Assembly: GCA_035545735.1 (NCBI GenBank)
Contig: DASZXS010000068.1
Span: 62,001 to 126,000, forward strand
DNA from: JAJYKC01 sp035545735
GTDB lineage: Bacteria > Acidobacteriota > Terriglobia > Bryobacterales > Bryobacteraceae
Length of the DNA stretch: 64,000 bases
Direction of reading: 5' to 3'
Shown: positions 35,714-45,045 of the stretch, in pieces
How the letters are laid out: every line of letters begins with the position of its first letter
How positions within the stretch are numbered: position 1 is the stretch's first letter
Made by a program: the position numbers and the translations under genes
Notes under the pieces: generated by a model
Seen by the model: only the letters and a program-made list of their open reading frames with translations
Database searches by the model: none
Told to the model about the DNA's origin: nothing

Positions 35714-37043
35714 GATTCTTGCCCTCTCCGCCGGTCTGCTTGCGGCGGATTGCCCGCCCTCCACGCTCGGGCGGGAGGAGACCGTTCGCCGCCTGCAGCA
35801 ACTCGATCAGGCCGCGCAGACCTCCATGCGGCAAGGCCGCTATCCGGAAGCGATGCGGGCCTACCGGGAGCAAAGCTGCCTGGCGCCGGACAGCTCTGGC
35901 GTGTTTTACGCCCTCGGAACGGCGGAAGCCGCATCCGGCGATTTTCTGAGCGCGCGCAAGTCGTTCGCCGCCGCGGATCGCCTGGAACCGTCGAACAGCC
36001 TGCCGCTCGCGATGCTGGTGCGCGTGAACCTGTCGATCGGAGACATAGACAGCGTGAAGGCGGCGCTCTGGGACGCCGCCGGACGATTCCCGCGCGACAG
36101 CAATTTCCACGGCGCCATGGCGCGCTTTCTCATCCAGAACAAACAATACGACCTCGCGCTTGCCGAATCGCTTCGCGCGCGCGAGGCCGGATCGCCGGAC
36201 GACTCCGCGCGGATGGAGTTGGCTGTGCTGGAGAACACCGCCGGCGCGTATGACGACGCGATTCGTAACGCCTCCGCCCTGGCGCAAAAGACCGGCCTTC
36301 CGGATTCGCTTCGCGCATCCGCCGCCGGCGTGGCGGGACTCAGCTACGAGGGGGCGGGGCAGCGCGACGCCGCGATTGCCCATCTGCGCGACGCGATCCG
36401 GTTGGACCCGTCCCGGGAGAACTCCTATCTTGCGCTGGCGTTCATTTTGGAGAAAACGCAGCGCTTTCGCGAAGCCGCGGAGGTCCTGGAGCAGGGGCGG
36501 CGTCATCTCCCGGACTCAACCGCAATTCTCCTGCCGCTGGGGTCGGACCTGGTGGGCGCCGAGCAGGTTCAGGCCGGGATCGGCGTGCTGAACGAATTCA
36601 TTCGGAAGTCCCCCGAGGAACCGAAAGCGTATCTGGAGTTAGCCGACGCTTACCGGAAAGCAGGCGATCCCCGCCAGGAGGCTAAGACACTGCAAGATCT
36701 CGCTCAAAGGAAACCGGAGTATCCCAGGATTCACCGGCTCATCGCGAGCGCGCTATTCAATCTCACGCCGCCCGATTATCCGGCCGTGCTGGCTGAGTTG
36801 GACCGGGCGGACCAGACCGCGCCGGACGATCCGGATGCCCTCTATCTCCGCGGCAAAGTGTTTCTCGCGACACACCGCGACGCCGAAGCCGAAACGGCTC
36901 TGCGCCGTTCCATCGAAAAACGGCCCATGGACCCTGGGCCTTACTATCAACTCGCCCGCCTCTATCAAAAGCTGGGAAAGAAGGACTTGGCGCAGGACAC
37001 CTTGGCCCGGATGCAATCTTTGAAGAATCTCCCGGCCAAATAG
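35670..37043 (+). CDS. Exported TPR-repeat protein
   Basis: 457 aa, overlapping the molybdoenzyme gene by 44 nt, with its own ribosome site (AAGGAC 4 nt ahead of the ATG). A signal peptide covers about 1-25. From about 50 to the end the protein is a run of tetratricopeptide repeats, for example RQGRYPEAMRAYREQSCLAP and HRDAEAETALRRSIEKRPMD. TPR proteins of this kind scaffold periplasmic complexes; in acidobacteria they often accompany cytochrome and receptor genes. Role is otherwise unknown. Confidence 0.85.
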   Translation: MNSTGAYRCAALCVEILALSAGLLAADCPPSTLGREETVRRLQQLDQAAQTSMRQGRYPEAMRAYREQSCLAPDSSGVFYALGTAEAASGDFLSARKSFAAADRLEPSNSLPLAMLVRVNLSIGDIDSVKAALWDAAGRFPRDSNFHGAMARFLIQNKQYDLALAESLRAREAGSPDDSARMELAVLENTAGAYDDAIRNASALAQKTGLPDSLRASAAGVAGLSYEGAGQRDAAIAHLRDAIRLDPSRENSYLALAFILEKTQRFREAAEVLEQGRRHLPDSTAILLPLGSDLVGAEQVQAGIGVLNEFIRKSPEEPKAYLELADAYRKAGDPRQEAKTLQDLAQRKPEYPRIHRLIASALFNLTPPDYPAVLAELDRADQTAPDDPDALYLRGKVFLATHRDAEAETALRRSIEKRPMDPGPYYQLARLYQKLGKKDLAQDTLARMQSLKNLPAK

Positions 37044-37061
37044 AAATTTCCTGTATTTGAG

Positions 37062-37114
37062 ATATGTTTCTGGAATTCCATTGACATTGAGGCGGAATCG
37101 ATTCAAGCTAAACT
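37062..37114 (+). promoter_or_regulatory. Candidate promoter and operator half-site before exported oxidoreductase gene
   Basis: ATATGTTTC at 37062-37070 repeats exactly the 9-mer found at 31373-31381 upstream of the receptor. It is followed by the palindrome TGGAATTCCA (37071-37080), a TTGACA (37081-37086), and TAAACT (37109-37114). The TTGACA-TAAACT spacer is 22 nt, too long; TTGAGG at 37087 with a 16-nt spacer is the better -35. Confidence 0.4.
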
Positions 37115-37128
37115 CCTAGGCTATTCTC

Positions 37129-38481
37129 ATGGACTCAAACCGCAGGCAGTTTCTCCAGTTGGCGGGTACCGCCACGGCCCTCACGGCGCGCTCGTATGCC
37201 CGGGTATTGGGGGCAAACGACAGAATCCGGCTGGCCCAGCTCGGATGCGGCGGGCGCAGCCGCGGCCATTTGCGCATGGTTCACATGGCTTCGAAGAAGA
37301 CCCCGGTTGAGACCGTCGCCGTATGCGATATCTGGTCGCTCGCCCGGGAGCGGCGCGCCGCGCAGGTCAAGGAGATGTTCGGCGGCGATGCCAAGGCCTA
37401 CAAATACTCCGAAGAGATGCTGGGCCGCTCCGACATCGACGGGGTGATGATCGCCACCGGAGACTTCCAGCACGCCAAGCTCTGCACCGAGGTGGTGAAG
37501 GCCGGCAAGGACTGCTACGTCGAAAAGCCATTCGCCAACGTTCTCGAAGAGGCGAAAGAAGCGCGAGCGGCCGTTAAGGGCTCGAAGCAAGTGGTCCAGA
37601 TGGGGACCCAGCACCGGAGCCAGCCCTACCCCCTGGCGGTGCGCGACATCATCCAATCCGGGCGGCTCGGGAAAGTGGCCCGCATTACGCAGGAATGGAA
37701 TGTAAACCAGCCGCGCTGGCGGTATATCCGCGAGTTCGACGATGGCAAGCAGCCGTCGCTCCTGAAGGAAGAGGACACCGATTGGAAGCGCTGGCTGCTC
37801 GGGAAGCCCTATCGCCCGTTCGACCCGCATGTGTACCTGGAGTTCCGCCTCTACAAAGACTTTTCGTCGGGCATCTTTGACCAATGGCTCAGTCACGGCT
37901 CCGACATGGTGCATCTCTGGATGGATGAAGCTTATCCGGTGAGCGCGGTGGCCGCGGGAGGCATCATCACCTGGAAAGACGGACGTGAGAATCCGGATAA
38001 CGCCACGGTCACGCTGACCTATCCCAAAGGCTTCATCTACACTTATACGACTAGTTTTTCAAACAGCTACCGCAGCTTCAGCCGTATTCTGGGGAGCGAC
38101 GGGACCATCGAGAACTACGGCGGCGAGGGCGCGTCTCTCTTTATGGTCACCAAGGAAGGCGGCCGGCAAGACCGCGATCCGGTGTCCGGAAGCGGTCCGA
38201 AGTACACCGAACCGCCCTCCATGGGGCCGGCCTTCGATCATCCCGAGATTGTGCGGGTTCCCGGCGCGCCGGAGCCCAACTCGCACGGGCCCGACGATGA
38301 CGACGTCAATCACCTGATGAAGTGGCTGGACGCCATGCGGGACCGCTCACAGCCCAACGCCAATGTCGACCACGGATTCTCCCACGCAATCGTCTGTATC
38401 ATGGCGACGCAATCCTACTGGTCCGGCAAGAAGTTGTATTGGGATAACACCAGGGAAGAAATCGTCGATCAGCCGGTTTGA
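37129..38481 (+). CDS. Tat-exported Gfo/Idh/MocA-family oxidoreductase
   Basis: 450 aa. The leader RRQFLQLAGTATALTA is a good Tat signal. The Rossmann site is LGCGGRSRGH (about 38-47) and the catalytic motif is VEKPFAN (about 131-137). The larger C-terminal domain (about 160-440) is typical of exported members that act as glycosidase-like or oxidoreductase enzymes with tightly held NAD(P). It closes the rightward unit of the carbohydrate locus, 85 nt after the TPR gene, with its own promoter candidate. Confidence 0.9.
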   Translation: MDSNRRQFLQLAGTATALTARSYARVLGANDRIRLAQLGCGGRSRGHLRMVHMASKKTPVETVAVCDIWSLARERRAAQVKEMFGGDAKAYKYSEEMLGRSDIDGVMIATGDFQHAKLCTEVVKAGKDCYVEKPFANVLEEAKEARAAVKGSKQVVQMGTQHRSQPYPLAVRDIIQSGRLGKVARITQEWNVNQPRWRYIREFDDGKQPSLLKEEDTDWKRWLLGKPYRPFDPHVYLEFRLYKDFSSGIFDQWLSHGSDMVHLWMDEAYPVSAVAAGGIITWKDGRENPDNATVTLTYPKGFIYTYTTSFSNSYRSFSRILGSDGTIENYGGEGASLFMVTKEGGRQDRDPVSGSGPKYTEPPSMGPAFDHPEIVRVPGAPEPNSHGPDDDDVNHLMKWLDAMRDRSQPNANVDHGFSHAIVCIMATQSYWSGKKLYWDNTREEIVDQPV

Positions 38482-38487
38482 ATGCGG

Positions 38488-39036
38488 CTAAACCGGGACA
38501 ATCGTCAATCCCGTCCTCTCGTCGAGGAGAATCCCCCACTGGGCGGGATTCCCGATCGCCAGGAACGATCCATCGGCGCCGGCGTGGATGCCCTGGCTGA
38601 AGAGTTGCAAGCCGTTTTCGGGAACTCCTTCGCTGGTCATTGTTCCGGCAAAGGCAAGTGTTGCGTTGGGAATCGGCCGCGAGTCACGATCCATCACGGT
38701 CACACGGAATAACCCGCTGGCCGGAACCACAAGCACCATGGTCCCTCGACTCAAATCTTCCGCCGACACGCGCAGGTTCGCTGAAAAATAGGGCAGGGAA
38801 TACGCAGACCCATCGGCGGCGCGCCGGACCGTCAGTTCTCCCATCATGACGAAGTAATAGCCAGGCTCGCGAATGGTTTTCAGCTCGATGGAGTTGTGCG
38901 AAAGCGTGTCCAACGGATCGGCGCCGGTCTGGCTGGCCCAATAGTCCAGTTCAGCCGCGGCCCGAAAATCCTTCGGTATCGCCAGAGCCCGGCCATCTTC
39001 AAAAACGAACTCCCGGGATAGCAGCCTCAATTTCAT
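38488..39036 (-). CDS. Hypothetical protein
   Basis: 182 aa from ATG 39036, chosen because a TATAAT lies 28 nt upstream and AAGGA precedes it; the frame is open further up. No signal or membrane segment. The middle holds a short immunoglobulin-like or carboxypeptidase-regulatory-like strand pattern (FRVTVMDRDSRPIPNATLAFAG), and the end reads GADGSFLAIGNPAQWGIL. Not recognised. It converges on the oxidoreductase gene with 6 nt between stops. Confidence 0.6.
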   Translation of the reverse strand: MKLRLLSREFVFEDGRALAIPKDFRAAAELDYWASQTGADPLDTLSHNSIELKTIREPGYYFVMMGELTVRRAADGSAYSLPYFSANLRVSAEDLSRGTMVLVVPASGLFRVTVMDRDSRPIPNATLAFAGTMTSEGVPENGLQLFSQGIHAGADGSFLAIGNPAQWGILLDERTGLTIVPV

Positions 39037-39063
39037 GGTCTGAGGTCCTTGGCCGACTCTGCT

Positions 39064-39069
39064 ATTATA
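39064..39069 (-). promoter_or_regulatory. -10 element of the hypothetical gene 38488-39036
   Basis: TATAAT reads on the minus strand here, 28 nt before the chosen ATG at 39036. No clear -35 is visible 17 nt upstream. It supports the shorter start. Confidence 0.4.
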
Positions 39070-39170
39070 GGGAAGTCTATCTACCTGCATTCGTCCTGCC
39101 CCGGTTTGGTTTTTACCTCCGTTTGGTTCATCAAGGACGGCCTGCCCGGTACTCGGCATCACTATCCTAA

Positions 39171-40400
39171 ATGAACAAATTCACAGATCTCGCGCTTGAT
39201 GCGCATCTGCACCGGAACCTTGCGCGAAATAATTTCGTACAGCCCACTCCGGTGCAAGCCCAGTCTATTCCCGTCGCTTTAACCGGCGCCGACATCGTAG
39301 CCACCGCACAAACCGGAACCGGAAAAACGCTGGCTTTCCTGATTCCCATCCTCGCCCGCCTGACCACCAGCGAAGCGAGCGCGCCCGGCATTCGGGCGCT
39401 CATCCTCGCGCCGACGCGCGAACTGGCGCTTCAAATCGCCGAAAGTTTCGAACTCGTGTCGGCGGGCACCCGCCTGCGCGCCGCCGTTGTTGTCGGCGGC
39501 ATCAACGAACGGACACAACTGACGGCCCTCCGGAAAGGCGTTCAGGTTGTCATCGCCACTCCGGGACGGCTGGAGGATTTTCTCGGCCGCAAACTAATTC
39601 AGCTTGGCCAAGTATCGACCGCCGTCCTCGATGAAGCGGACCGCATGCTCGACATGGGTTTTCTGCCCGCGATCGAGCGGATACTGGCGGTGCTTCCGAA
39701 AACGCGGCAGAGCCTGTTCTTTTCCGCCACCATGGAACCGAATGTGGAGCGGCTCATCCAGCGCCATTCGAAAAATCCGGTCCGCGTAGCGGTCACCAAC
39801 CCTACTTCAAAGACGCCTTCCCAGGTGGACCTCAATCTGTACGAAGTGCAGAACGAAATGAAGATCCACCTGCTGCGTCACATGCTGCGAGAGGAGGCCG
39901 GATCGTTCCTGGTTTTCGCGCGAACAAAGCATCGCACGGACCGTCTGGCGAAAAATCTCTCCACGGCGGGCTTCCGCGCTGTCGCGATGCATGGCGACCG
40001 TACACAGAACCAGCGCAACCAGGCGCTCGCCGGATTCCGGGATGGCAGTTACCGCGTTCTGGTGGCAACCGATATCGCCGCTCGCGGCATTCACGTCGAT
40101 AGCGTGGCGCATGTGGTGAATTTCGATCTCCCGCAGGCTCCCGAAGACTTCATCCATCGCGTCGGCCGGACGGGCCGCGCCGGTCAGCGGGGCGCCGCGT
40201 CCACGTTTGTATCGAAAGCCGAGCATGGCGAGATCAAGCGCATTGAGCGGGAATGCAAAGTCAGGCTGACGCGCCGCGAAATTGCTCCGGCGGTTGTCCG
40301 GATTTTTGCGGAGGCGGAAGAGCGGGAGAAACTCTCCCCGGTGGTCCGTCATAAAGTTCCCGTTCCACAAAAGCGCTTCGGCCGCCGCCGGATGGCTTAA
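39171..40400 (+). CDS. DEAD-box ATP-dependent RNA helicase
   Basis: 409 aa, the RhlE-like compact form. Motifs in order: Q-motif FVQPTPVQAQSIP (22-34), AQTGTGKT (46-53), PTRELALQ (81-88), TPGR (130-133), DEAD (154-157), SAT (185-187), then ARGIH and HRVGRTGRAG in the second RecA-like domain. A short basic tail follows (KRFGRRRMA). It unwinds RNA in ribosome assembly or mRNA decay. Its TAA stop and that of convergent dnaE2 share the palindrome TTAA at 40397-40400. Confidence 0.95.
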   Translation: MNKFTDLALDAHLHRNLARNNFVQPTPVQAQSIPVALTGADIVATAQTGTGKTLAFLIPILARLTTSEASAPGIRALILAPTRELALQIAESFELVSAGTRLRAAVVVGGINERTQLTALRKGVQVVIATPGRLEDFLGRKLIQLGQVSTAVLDEADRMLDMGFLPAIERILAVLPKTRQSLFFSATMEPNVERLIQRHSKNPVRVAVTNPTSKTPSQVDLNLYEVQNEMKIHLLRHMLREEAGSFLVFARTKHRTDRLAKNLSTAGFRAVAMHGDRTQNQRNQALAGFRDGSYRVLVATDIAARGIHVDSVAHVVNFDLPQAPEDFIHRVGRTGRAGQRGAASTFVSKAEHGEIKRIERECKVRLTRREIAPAVVRIFAEAEEREKLSPVVRHKVPVPQKRFGRRRMA

Positions 40401-43400
40401 CGGAAATCGCGGCTGCGCACCGGCAAGGTCTCGCGGCCTCTTTCTTCCTGCAAGCTTTTTAGCTTCGCAGACCAATCCCAAATATGGCGGGCCACGACGT
40501 GCAGCACTTGCCCTTCCCGCTGCACGACGCCCCGGCAGGCCAATAGCTTTCCGGTAAAAACCGCCCGCCTGTATTTGCGATGAGTGTCCTGCCAGACAAT
40601 CAGATTCACTGCGCCCGTTTCATCTTCGATCGTCAAAAAAATCGTTCCCTTCGCGGTCAGCGGCTGCTGGCGGAACAGCACCAGTCCGGCAACGGTAATC
40701 AGCTTGTTGTTTGGCGCCTGCCTGGTGTCGTGAGCTGTGGATACCCCCTGGGCGCGCAGGTGGGAACGCAGGAATTCCAGGGGATGGCTGCGCAAGGTAA
40801 GGCCGGTTGCCTGGTAATCCTGCACCACGTCCTGGCTGGGAGAAGAGGGAGGCAGGCACGTTTCCGGCTCATCGAACAGATGGCGCTGCGCAGACCGGAA
40901 GAGAGGCGGCATTTTTCCATCCAGGGCGCTTACGTCCCAAAGCGCCTGCCGCCGCTGTAAATTCATAGATCCGAAAGCGTCCGCCTGCGCCAGGCGGTTG
41001 AGGGCAATACGCCCGCAACCGGCGCGCATCGCAATCTCGCCGGGAGATCGATAACCGGCGCCGCGCGCCTCTACGATTGCCTTGCCCTCTTTTTCCGGCA
41101 GTCCGGCCGCCATTCGTAAGCCCAGCCGGATCGCATGGCCTCCAGTCGCCGCGGGCTCAAGCGTAACATCCCAATGGCTGAAATTGACGTCGATCGGCCG
41201 CACTTCTACGCCATGATCCCGGGCATCGCGGACCAGTTGCGCGGGCGCATAAAAACCCATGGGCTGGCTGTTTAGTAGCGCGGCGCAGAATACGCCTGGA
41301 TAGTGATATTTGATCCAGGCGGATACATAGACGAGGTTGGCGAAAGAGATGGCGTGGGATTCCGGGAATCCGTACGTTCCGAAGCCCTCAATCTGGCTGA
41401 AACAACGCTCGGCGAATTTTTCCGGATACCCCCTATCGAGCATCCCGCGCAGAAACCGGTCGCGAAATGAGGAGATCGTCCCGACATGCCGGAATGTCGC
41501 CAGCGACCTGCGCAATTCATCCGCCTCGTCGGGAGTAAAACCGGCGCCGGCGACGGCAATCTGCATGGCCTGTTCCTGAAAAAGAGGGACGCCGAGAGTT
41601 TTTTCGAGAATGCCCCGCAGCGCTTCGCTCGGATACTCGATGGATTCCTTTCCCTCCCTTCGCCTGAGGTAGGGATGCACCATATCGCCTTGAATCGGGC
41701 CCGGGCGCACAATGGCGACCTCGATGACCAGGTCATAAAATTCTTTCGGCTTTAATCGCGGCAGCATGCTCTGCTGAGCGCGGCTCTCCACCTGGAATAC
41801 GCCGATGGAATCCGCCGACTGGAGCATGGCGTAAACGCTGTCCTCCTGCGGGATATTCGATAGCGTGTATCTTTTCCCGTAGTGGATCTGGATCAGATCG
41901 AATGCCTTGCGAATTGCCGTGAGCATTCCAAGCGCGAGAATGTCCACTTTCATCATCCCCAGCTCGTTCAGATCGTCTTTATCCCACTGGACAATGGTGC
42001 GGTCCCGCATGGTGGCATTCTCAATGGGGACCAATTCGTCCAGGCGTCCGCGCGCAATTACGAAACCGCCGACATGCTGAGAAAGATGCCTCGGGAATCC
42101 GATCAGCTCCTGAGATAGTTCGAGAGCCATTTTCAGCCGTTTATCCGACGGATCCAACCCGGCCTCTTGAACGCTGTCGCTGGTGACGCCTTTGTTGCTC
42201 CAACCCCAGATCGACTTTGCCAGTCCGCCCACAATATCCTCGGAGAGCCCCAGCGCTTTTCCCACTTCACGAATCGCGCGGCGCGACCGGTAATGCACTA
42301 CGGTAGAGGCGATGCCGGCGCGGTCGCGGCCGTATTTTTCATAGATATGCTGAATCACTTCTTCACGCCGCTCGTGCTCGAAGTCGACATCAATGTCGGG
42401 AGGCTCATTGCGCGCCGCGGAAATAAAGCGCTCAAACAGGAGCTTGTGTTTGATCGGGTCCACTTGTGTAATTCCCAGGCAATAGCAAACCAGGGAATTC
42501 CCCGCCGATCCGCGCCCCTGGTTCAGGATTCCCCGGCTGGTGGCGAATTTTACGATTTCATGGACAGTCAGAAAATATGGGGCATACTCCCGGGCTGAGA
42601 TCAGTTTGAACTCATGCTCGATCTGGGCGCGGACTTCGTCCGGGATTCCCTGCGGATAACGCTTTGCCGCGCCTGCCCAGGTTCTCCGCGCCAGATCTTC
42701 GAACGCCGTCATGCCCGGCCCGGTAATCTCCTCCGGGTACTCGTAGCGCAATTCGTCCAGGGAGAAGCGGCACGCATCCGCGATTTCCAACGTCGCTTCG
42801 ATGGCGCGCGGCCAGTCCGTGAACAGCCGCGCCATCACTTCCGGCGGCTTGATGTAGCGTTCGGCGTTTGCTTCGAGGCGAAAGCCCGCCTGGTCCAGAG
42901 TGCAGTTCTCGCGAATGCAGGTCATCACGTCCTGGAGCGGCTTGCGGTCCGGCGAGTGATATAAAACGTCGTTGGTGGCCACCACCGGGACGCCGGAGGA
43001 ACCGGCAAATTCAGCCACCGTGCGAATCCACCGCGCATCGTCTCCCCGGCAGGAGTGTGTCAGCGCCAGATGAAATCTTCCCCGGAACAAGTTCCCGCAG
43101 GATCGAATTTGGCGCTTTACCGCGTCATTCAGTACTTCAGGAAACGGAAAAATGAAGTGCTGCCCTTCGGAGTGCCGCTCGACATCGGAAAGCGTCAGGC
43201 TGCATTCTCCTTTCCCGGCGCGGCGCCGTCCGAGCGTCAGCAGACGGGTGAGCCGCCCATATGCCTCGCGCCCGGATGGATAGCACAGCAGACTAAAGCC
43301 GTCCGTAAGGTCGAGGCGGCAGCCCACAATAAAGCGCGTGCCGGATTCCGGGTTCTTCTTTAAATGCGTGTGCGCCAGAACAATTCCGGAGAGCGTGTTG

Positions 43401-43519
43401 CGATCCGTCAGAGCGATTGCCGGATAGCCGTAAGCGGCCGCGGCGGCCGCCAGTTCCCTGGCGTGCGAGGCGCCGCGCAGGAAACTGAAATTTGACGATA
43501 CTTGAAGCTCGGCGTACAA
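40397..43519 (-). CDS. dnaE2: Error-prone DNA polymerase DnaE2
   Basis: 1040 aa from a TTG at 43519, chosen because the protein then begins LYAELQVSSNFSFLRGAS, the normal DnaE2 start, with GAGGA 7 nt upstream overlapping the imuB stop. The PHP domain covers about 1-260, the C-family polymerase core carries the catalytic PDIDVDFE near 375, and an OB-fold lies near 920-1000 (VAGLVLFRQQPLT). It has no beta-clamp tail of replicative DnaE. Works with ImuA and ImuB in mutagenic lesion bypass. Starts 10 nt after imuB. Confidence 0.95.
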   Translation of the reverse strand: MYAELQVSSNFSFLRGASHARELAAAAAAYGYPAIALTDRNTLSGIVLAHTHLKKNPESGTRFIVGCRLDLTDGFSLLCYPSGREAYGRLTRLLTLGRRRAGKGECSLTLSDVERHSEGQHFIFPFPEVLNDAVKRQIRSCGNLFRGRFHLALTHSCRGDDARWIRTVAEFAGSSGVPVVATNDVLYHSPDRKPLQDVMTCIRENCTLDQAGFRLEANAERYIKPPEVMARLFTDWPRAIEATLEIADACRFSLDELRYEYPEEITGPGMTAFEDLARRTWAGAAKRYPQGIPDEVRAQIEHEFKLISAREYAPYFLTVHEIVKFATSRGILNQGRGSAGNSLVCYCLGITQVDPIKHKLLFERFISAARNEPPDIDVDFEHERREEVIQHIYEKYGRDRAGIASTVVHYRSRRAIREVGKALGLSEDIVGGLAKSIWGWSNKGVTSDSVQEAGLDPSDKRLKMALELSQELIGFPRHLSQHVGGFVIARGRLDELVPIENATMRDRTIVQWDKDDLNELGMMKVDILALGMLTAIRKAFDLIQIHYGKRYTLSNIPQEDSVYAMLQSADSIGVFQVESRAQQSMLPRLKPKEFYDLVIEVAIVRPGPIQGDMVHPYLRRREGKESIEYPSEALRGILEKTLGVPLFQEQAMQIAVAGAGFTPDEADELRRSLATFRHVGTISSFRDRFLRGMLDRGYPEKFAERCFSQIEGFGTYGFPESHAISFANLVYVSAWIKYHYPGVFCAALLNSQPMGFYAPAQLVRDARDHGVEVRPIDVNFSHWDVTLEPAATGGHAIRLGLRMAAGLPEKEGKAIVEARGAGYRSPGEIAMRAGCGRIALNRLAQADAFGSMNLQRRQALWDVSALDGKMPPLFRSAQRHLFDEPETCLPPSSPSQDVVQDYQATGLTLRSHPLEFLRSHLRAQGVSTAHDTRQAPNNKLITVAGLVLFRQQPLTAKGTIFLTIEDETGAVNLIVWQDTHRKYRRAVFTGKLLACRGVVQREGQVLHVVARHIWDWSAKLKSLQEERGRETLPVRSRDFR

Positions 43520-43529
43520 CGTCGCATCC

Positions 43530-45044
43530 TCACGGCAGATGCCCGCGCAGATACCACCGGGCCGGGTCGCTCTCGCGGAAAATCCAGAATCGCGCGCCGC
43601 GGTCGTCTTCCACCCGGTAATAATCGCGAAATTTCCATGAGGGAGAATCGTCACGCCACCATCCGGCAGTCAGCCGTTCCGGTCCTTCCGCTCTGACGAT
43701 GCGATGCCGTTCTCCGCCTAGTCTGAATTCGGAGAGCGGCGCGCCGGGAACCTCGATGCGGGCGGGAGGGTCGATGAAACACACCGGGCGTATCCGGTAA
43801 GCCGGCCATGACGCGCTGGAACGCTCCTCCGCGGTCACCGGCCGGAATTCCACTGCCCGTTCCGGCAAAAAATCTTCGTGGATGCGAAAGCGGCAAACTT
43901 TGTCGAAGCCAAGACGCATTCCCAAACGATCGACGAATCCATCCAGTTCCGTGTCTTCCCGGTCCGCCTCGAACTCGGGGAGATTGAGCTGGCCGGAATC
44001 CAACTCGTCAAAGGAAGGCACGGAAAGCACCAGTGTTTCGATACCGAATCCGGCATCCAAGCCGGAGAGTTTCTCCTGGAATAGACGCATCAGGTGGGTA
44101 ATGGAACGAACCGGCCTGGATGTGCCGATGCGGCAACTGGATACGGTCCCATCCACCCGGTAACAGTCGAGATTCAGCCGCCGGGCCCCGGTGTGCTCCT
44201 TCTCCAGGCGATTACAGATTTCCTTTAATAAATCGAGCAGAACATATTGTACGGAGCCGAGAGTTGCAACCGGTTCAGCCAGAGTTCGTATCGCGCGATG
44301 GGGCGTGGGCGGGCGGTAGGGCACAAGCGGCTCTTCCGCATTACCGTAAGCCTGATCCAGCCGCAGCAAAATTCCCGGACCGTACCGTACTGCCAGGGAT
44401 TGCCGTGGAATCCGCCGTAACAGGGCGATATGGGTTATGCCCACGCGGCGTAATTCGAGGGTTATCTCCCCAGGTAATCGCAGCGCTTCCACCGGCAGTG
44501 GGTCGAGCGCGGCAGGCGTCTCCTCCCGCGATACAATCGCTTTCTTCCCGTACCGGGCCAGCGCCCATGCCGCTCCCAGTGTGCCGGCAATCGCTCCCCG
44601 GACGCGGTATCCGGAGCGGCGGATTCTCGCCTGAACGTCCTGAAGCAGGGCCGCCTCCCCACGGGACGCCTTCCGTTCAACCATTCGGTCAACAAATAGA
44701 TGGGCGCATCCGGCAATGTTGATGACAATGCCGCCGGAGTTGTCATCCGCTACGAGCGGCGAGTAGCGATTACACCATTCCACGAATCGCCGCTTCACTC
44801 CCCGGTTCGCCTCCGGATCGTCCGGTATGGCATCCAGCCCGGGAAGAAGCGTGCGCGCATCGGCAAGCCTCATGCCGGGTCGAATACCGGCTTGGCGCGC
44901 GGGAAGATTCACCGCCGCGATATGGGGATGGCCATTCAACTCCTGCGTGACGGCAAATGGCGTCCCACGCCGCTCCGGCTTTTCGCGCTCCAGACGGTCG
45001 ACCGCCAGGCCGGGAAAATACAAGCAAAGCATACGCGGTTGCAT
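43530..45044 (-). CDS. imuB: ImuB, Y-family polymerase-like translesion protein
   Basis: 504 aa from ATG 45044, 1 nt after the imuA stop. It starts MLCLYFPGLAVDRLER in place of the catalytic DMD of true Y-family polymerases; this loss is normal for ImuB, which is a non-catalytic adaptor linking DnaE2 to the beta clamp. GCAHLF and the HhH segment LRRVGITHIALLRRIPRQSL are recognisable. The C-terminal part (about 380-504) ends in the usual FRDYYRVEDDRGARFWIFRE. Middle gene of the mutasome cassette. Confidence 0.93.
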   Translation of the reverse strand: MQPRMLCLYFPGLAVDRLEREKPERRGTPFAVTQELNGHPHIAAVNLPARQAGIRPGMRLADARTLLPGLDAIPDDPEANRGVKRRFVEWCNRYSPLVADDNSGGIVINIAGCAHLFVDRMVERKASRGEAALLQDVQARIRRSGYRVRGAIAGTLGAAWALARYGKKAIVSREETPAALDPLPVEALRLPGEITLELRRVGITHIALLRRIPRQSLAVRYGPGILLRLDQAYGNAEEPLVPYRPPTPHRAIRTLAEPVATLGSVQYVLLDLLKEICNRLEKEHTGARRLNLDCYRVDGTVSSCRIGTSRPVRSITHLMRLFQEKLSGLDAGFGIETLVLSVPSFDELDSGQLNLPEFEADREDTELDGFVDRLGMRLGFDKVCRFRIHEDFLPERAVEFRPVTAEERSSASWPAYRIRPVCFIDPPARIEVPGAPLSEFRLGGERHRIVRAEGPERLTAGWWRDDSPSWKFRDYYRVEDDRGARFWIFRESDPARWYLRGHLP

Positions 45045-45045
45045 A

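Noticed and set aside
43530..45044. Loss of catalytic acids in ImuB as a sign of decay
   Set aside because: ImuB proteins are known to be non-catalytic adaptors, so this is normal.
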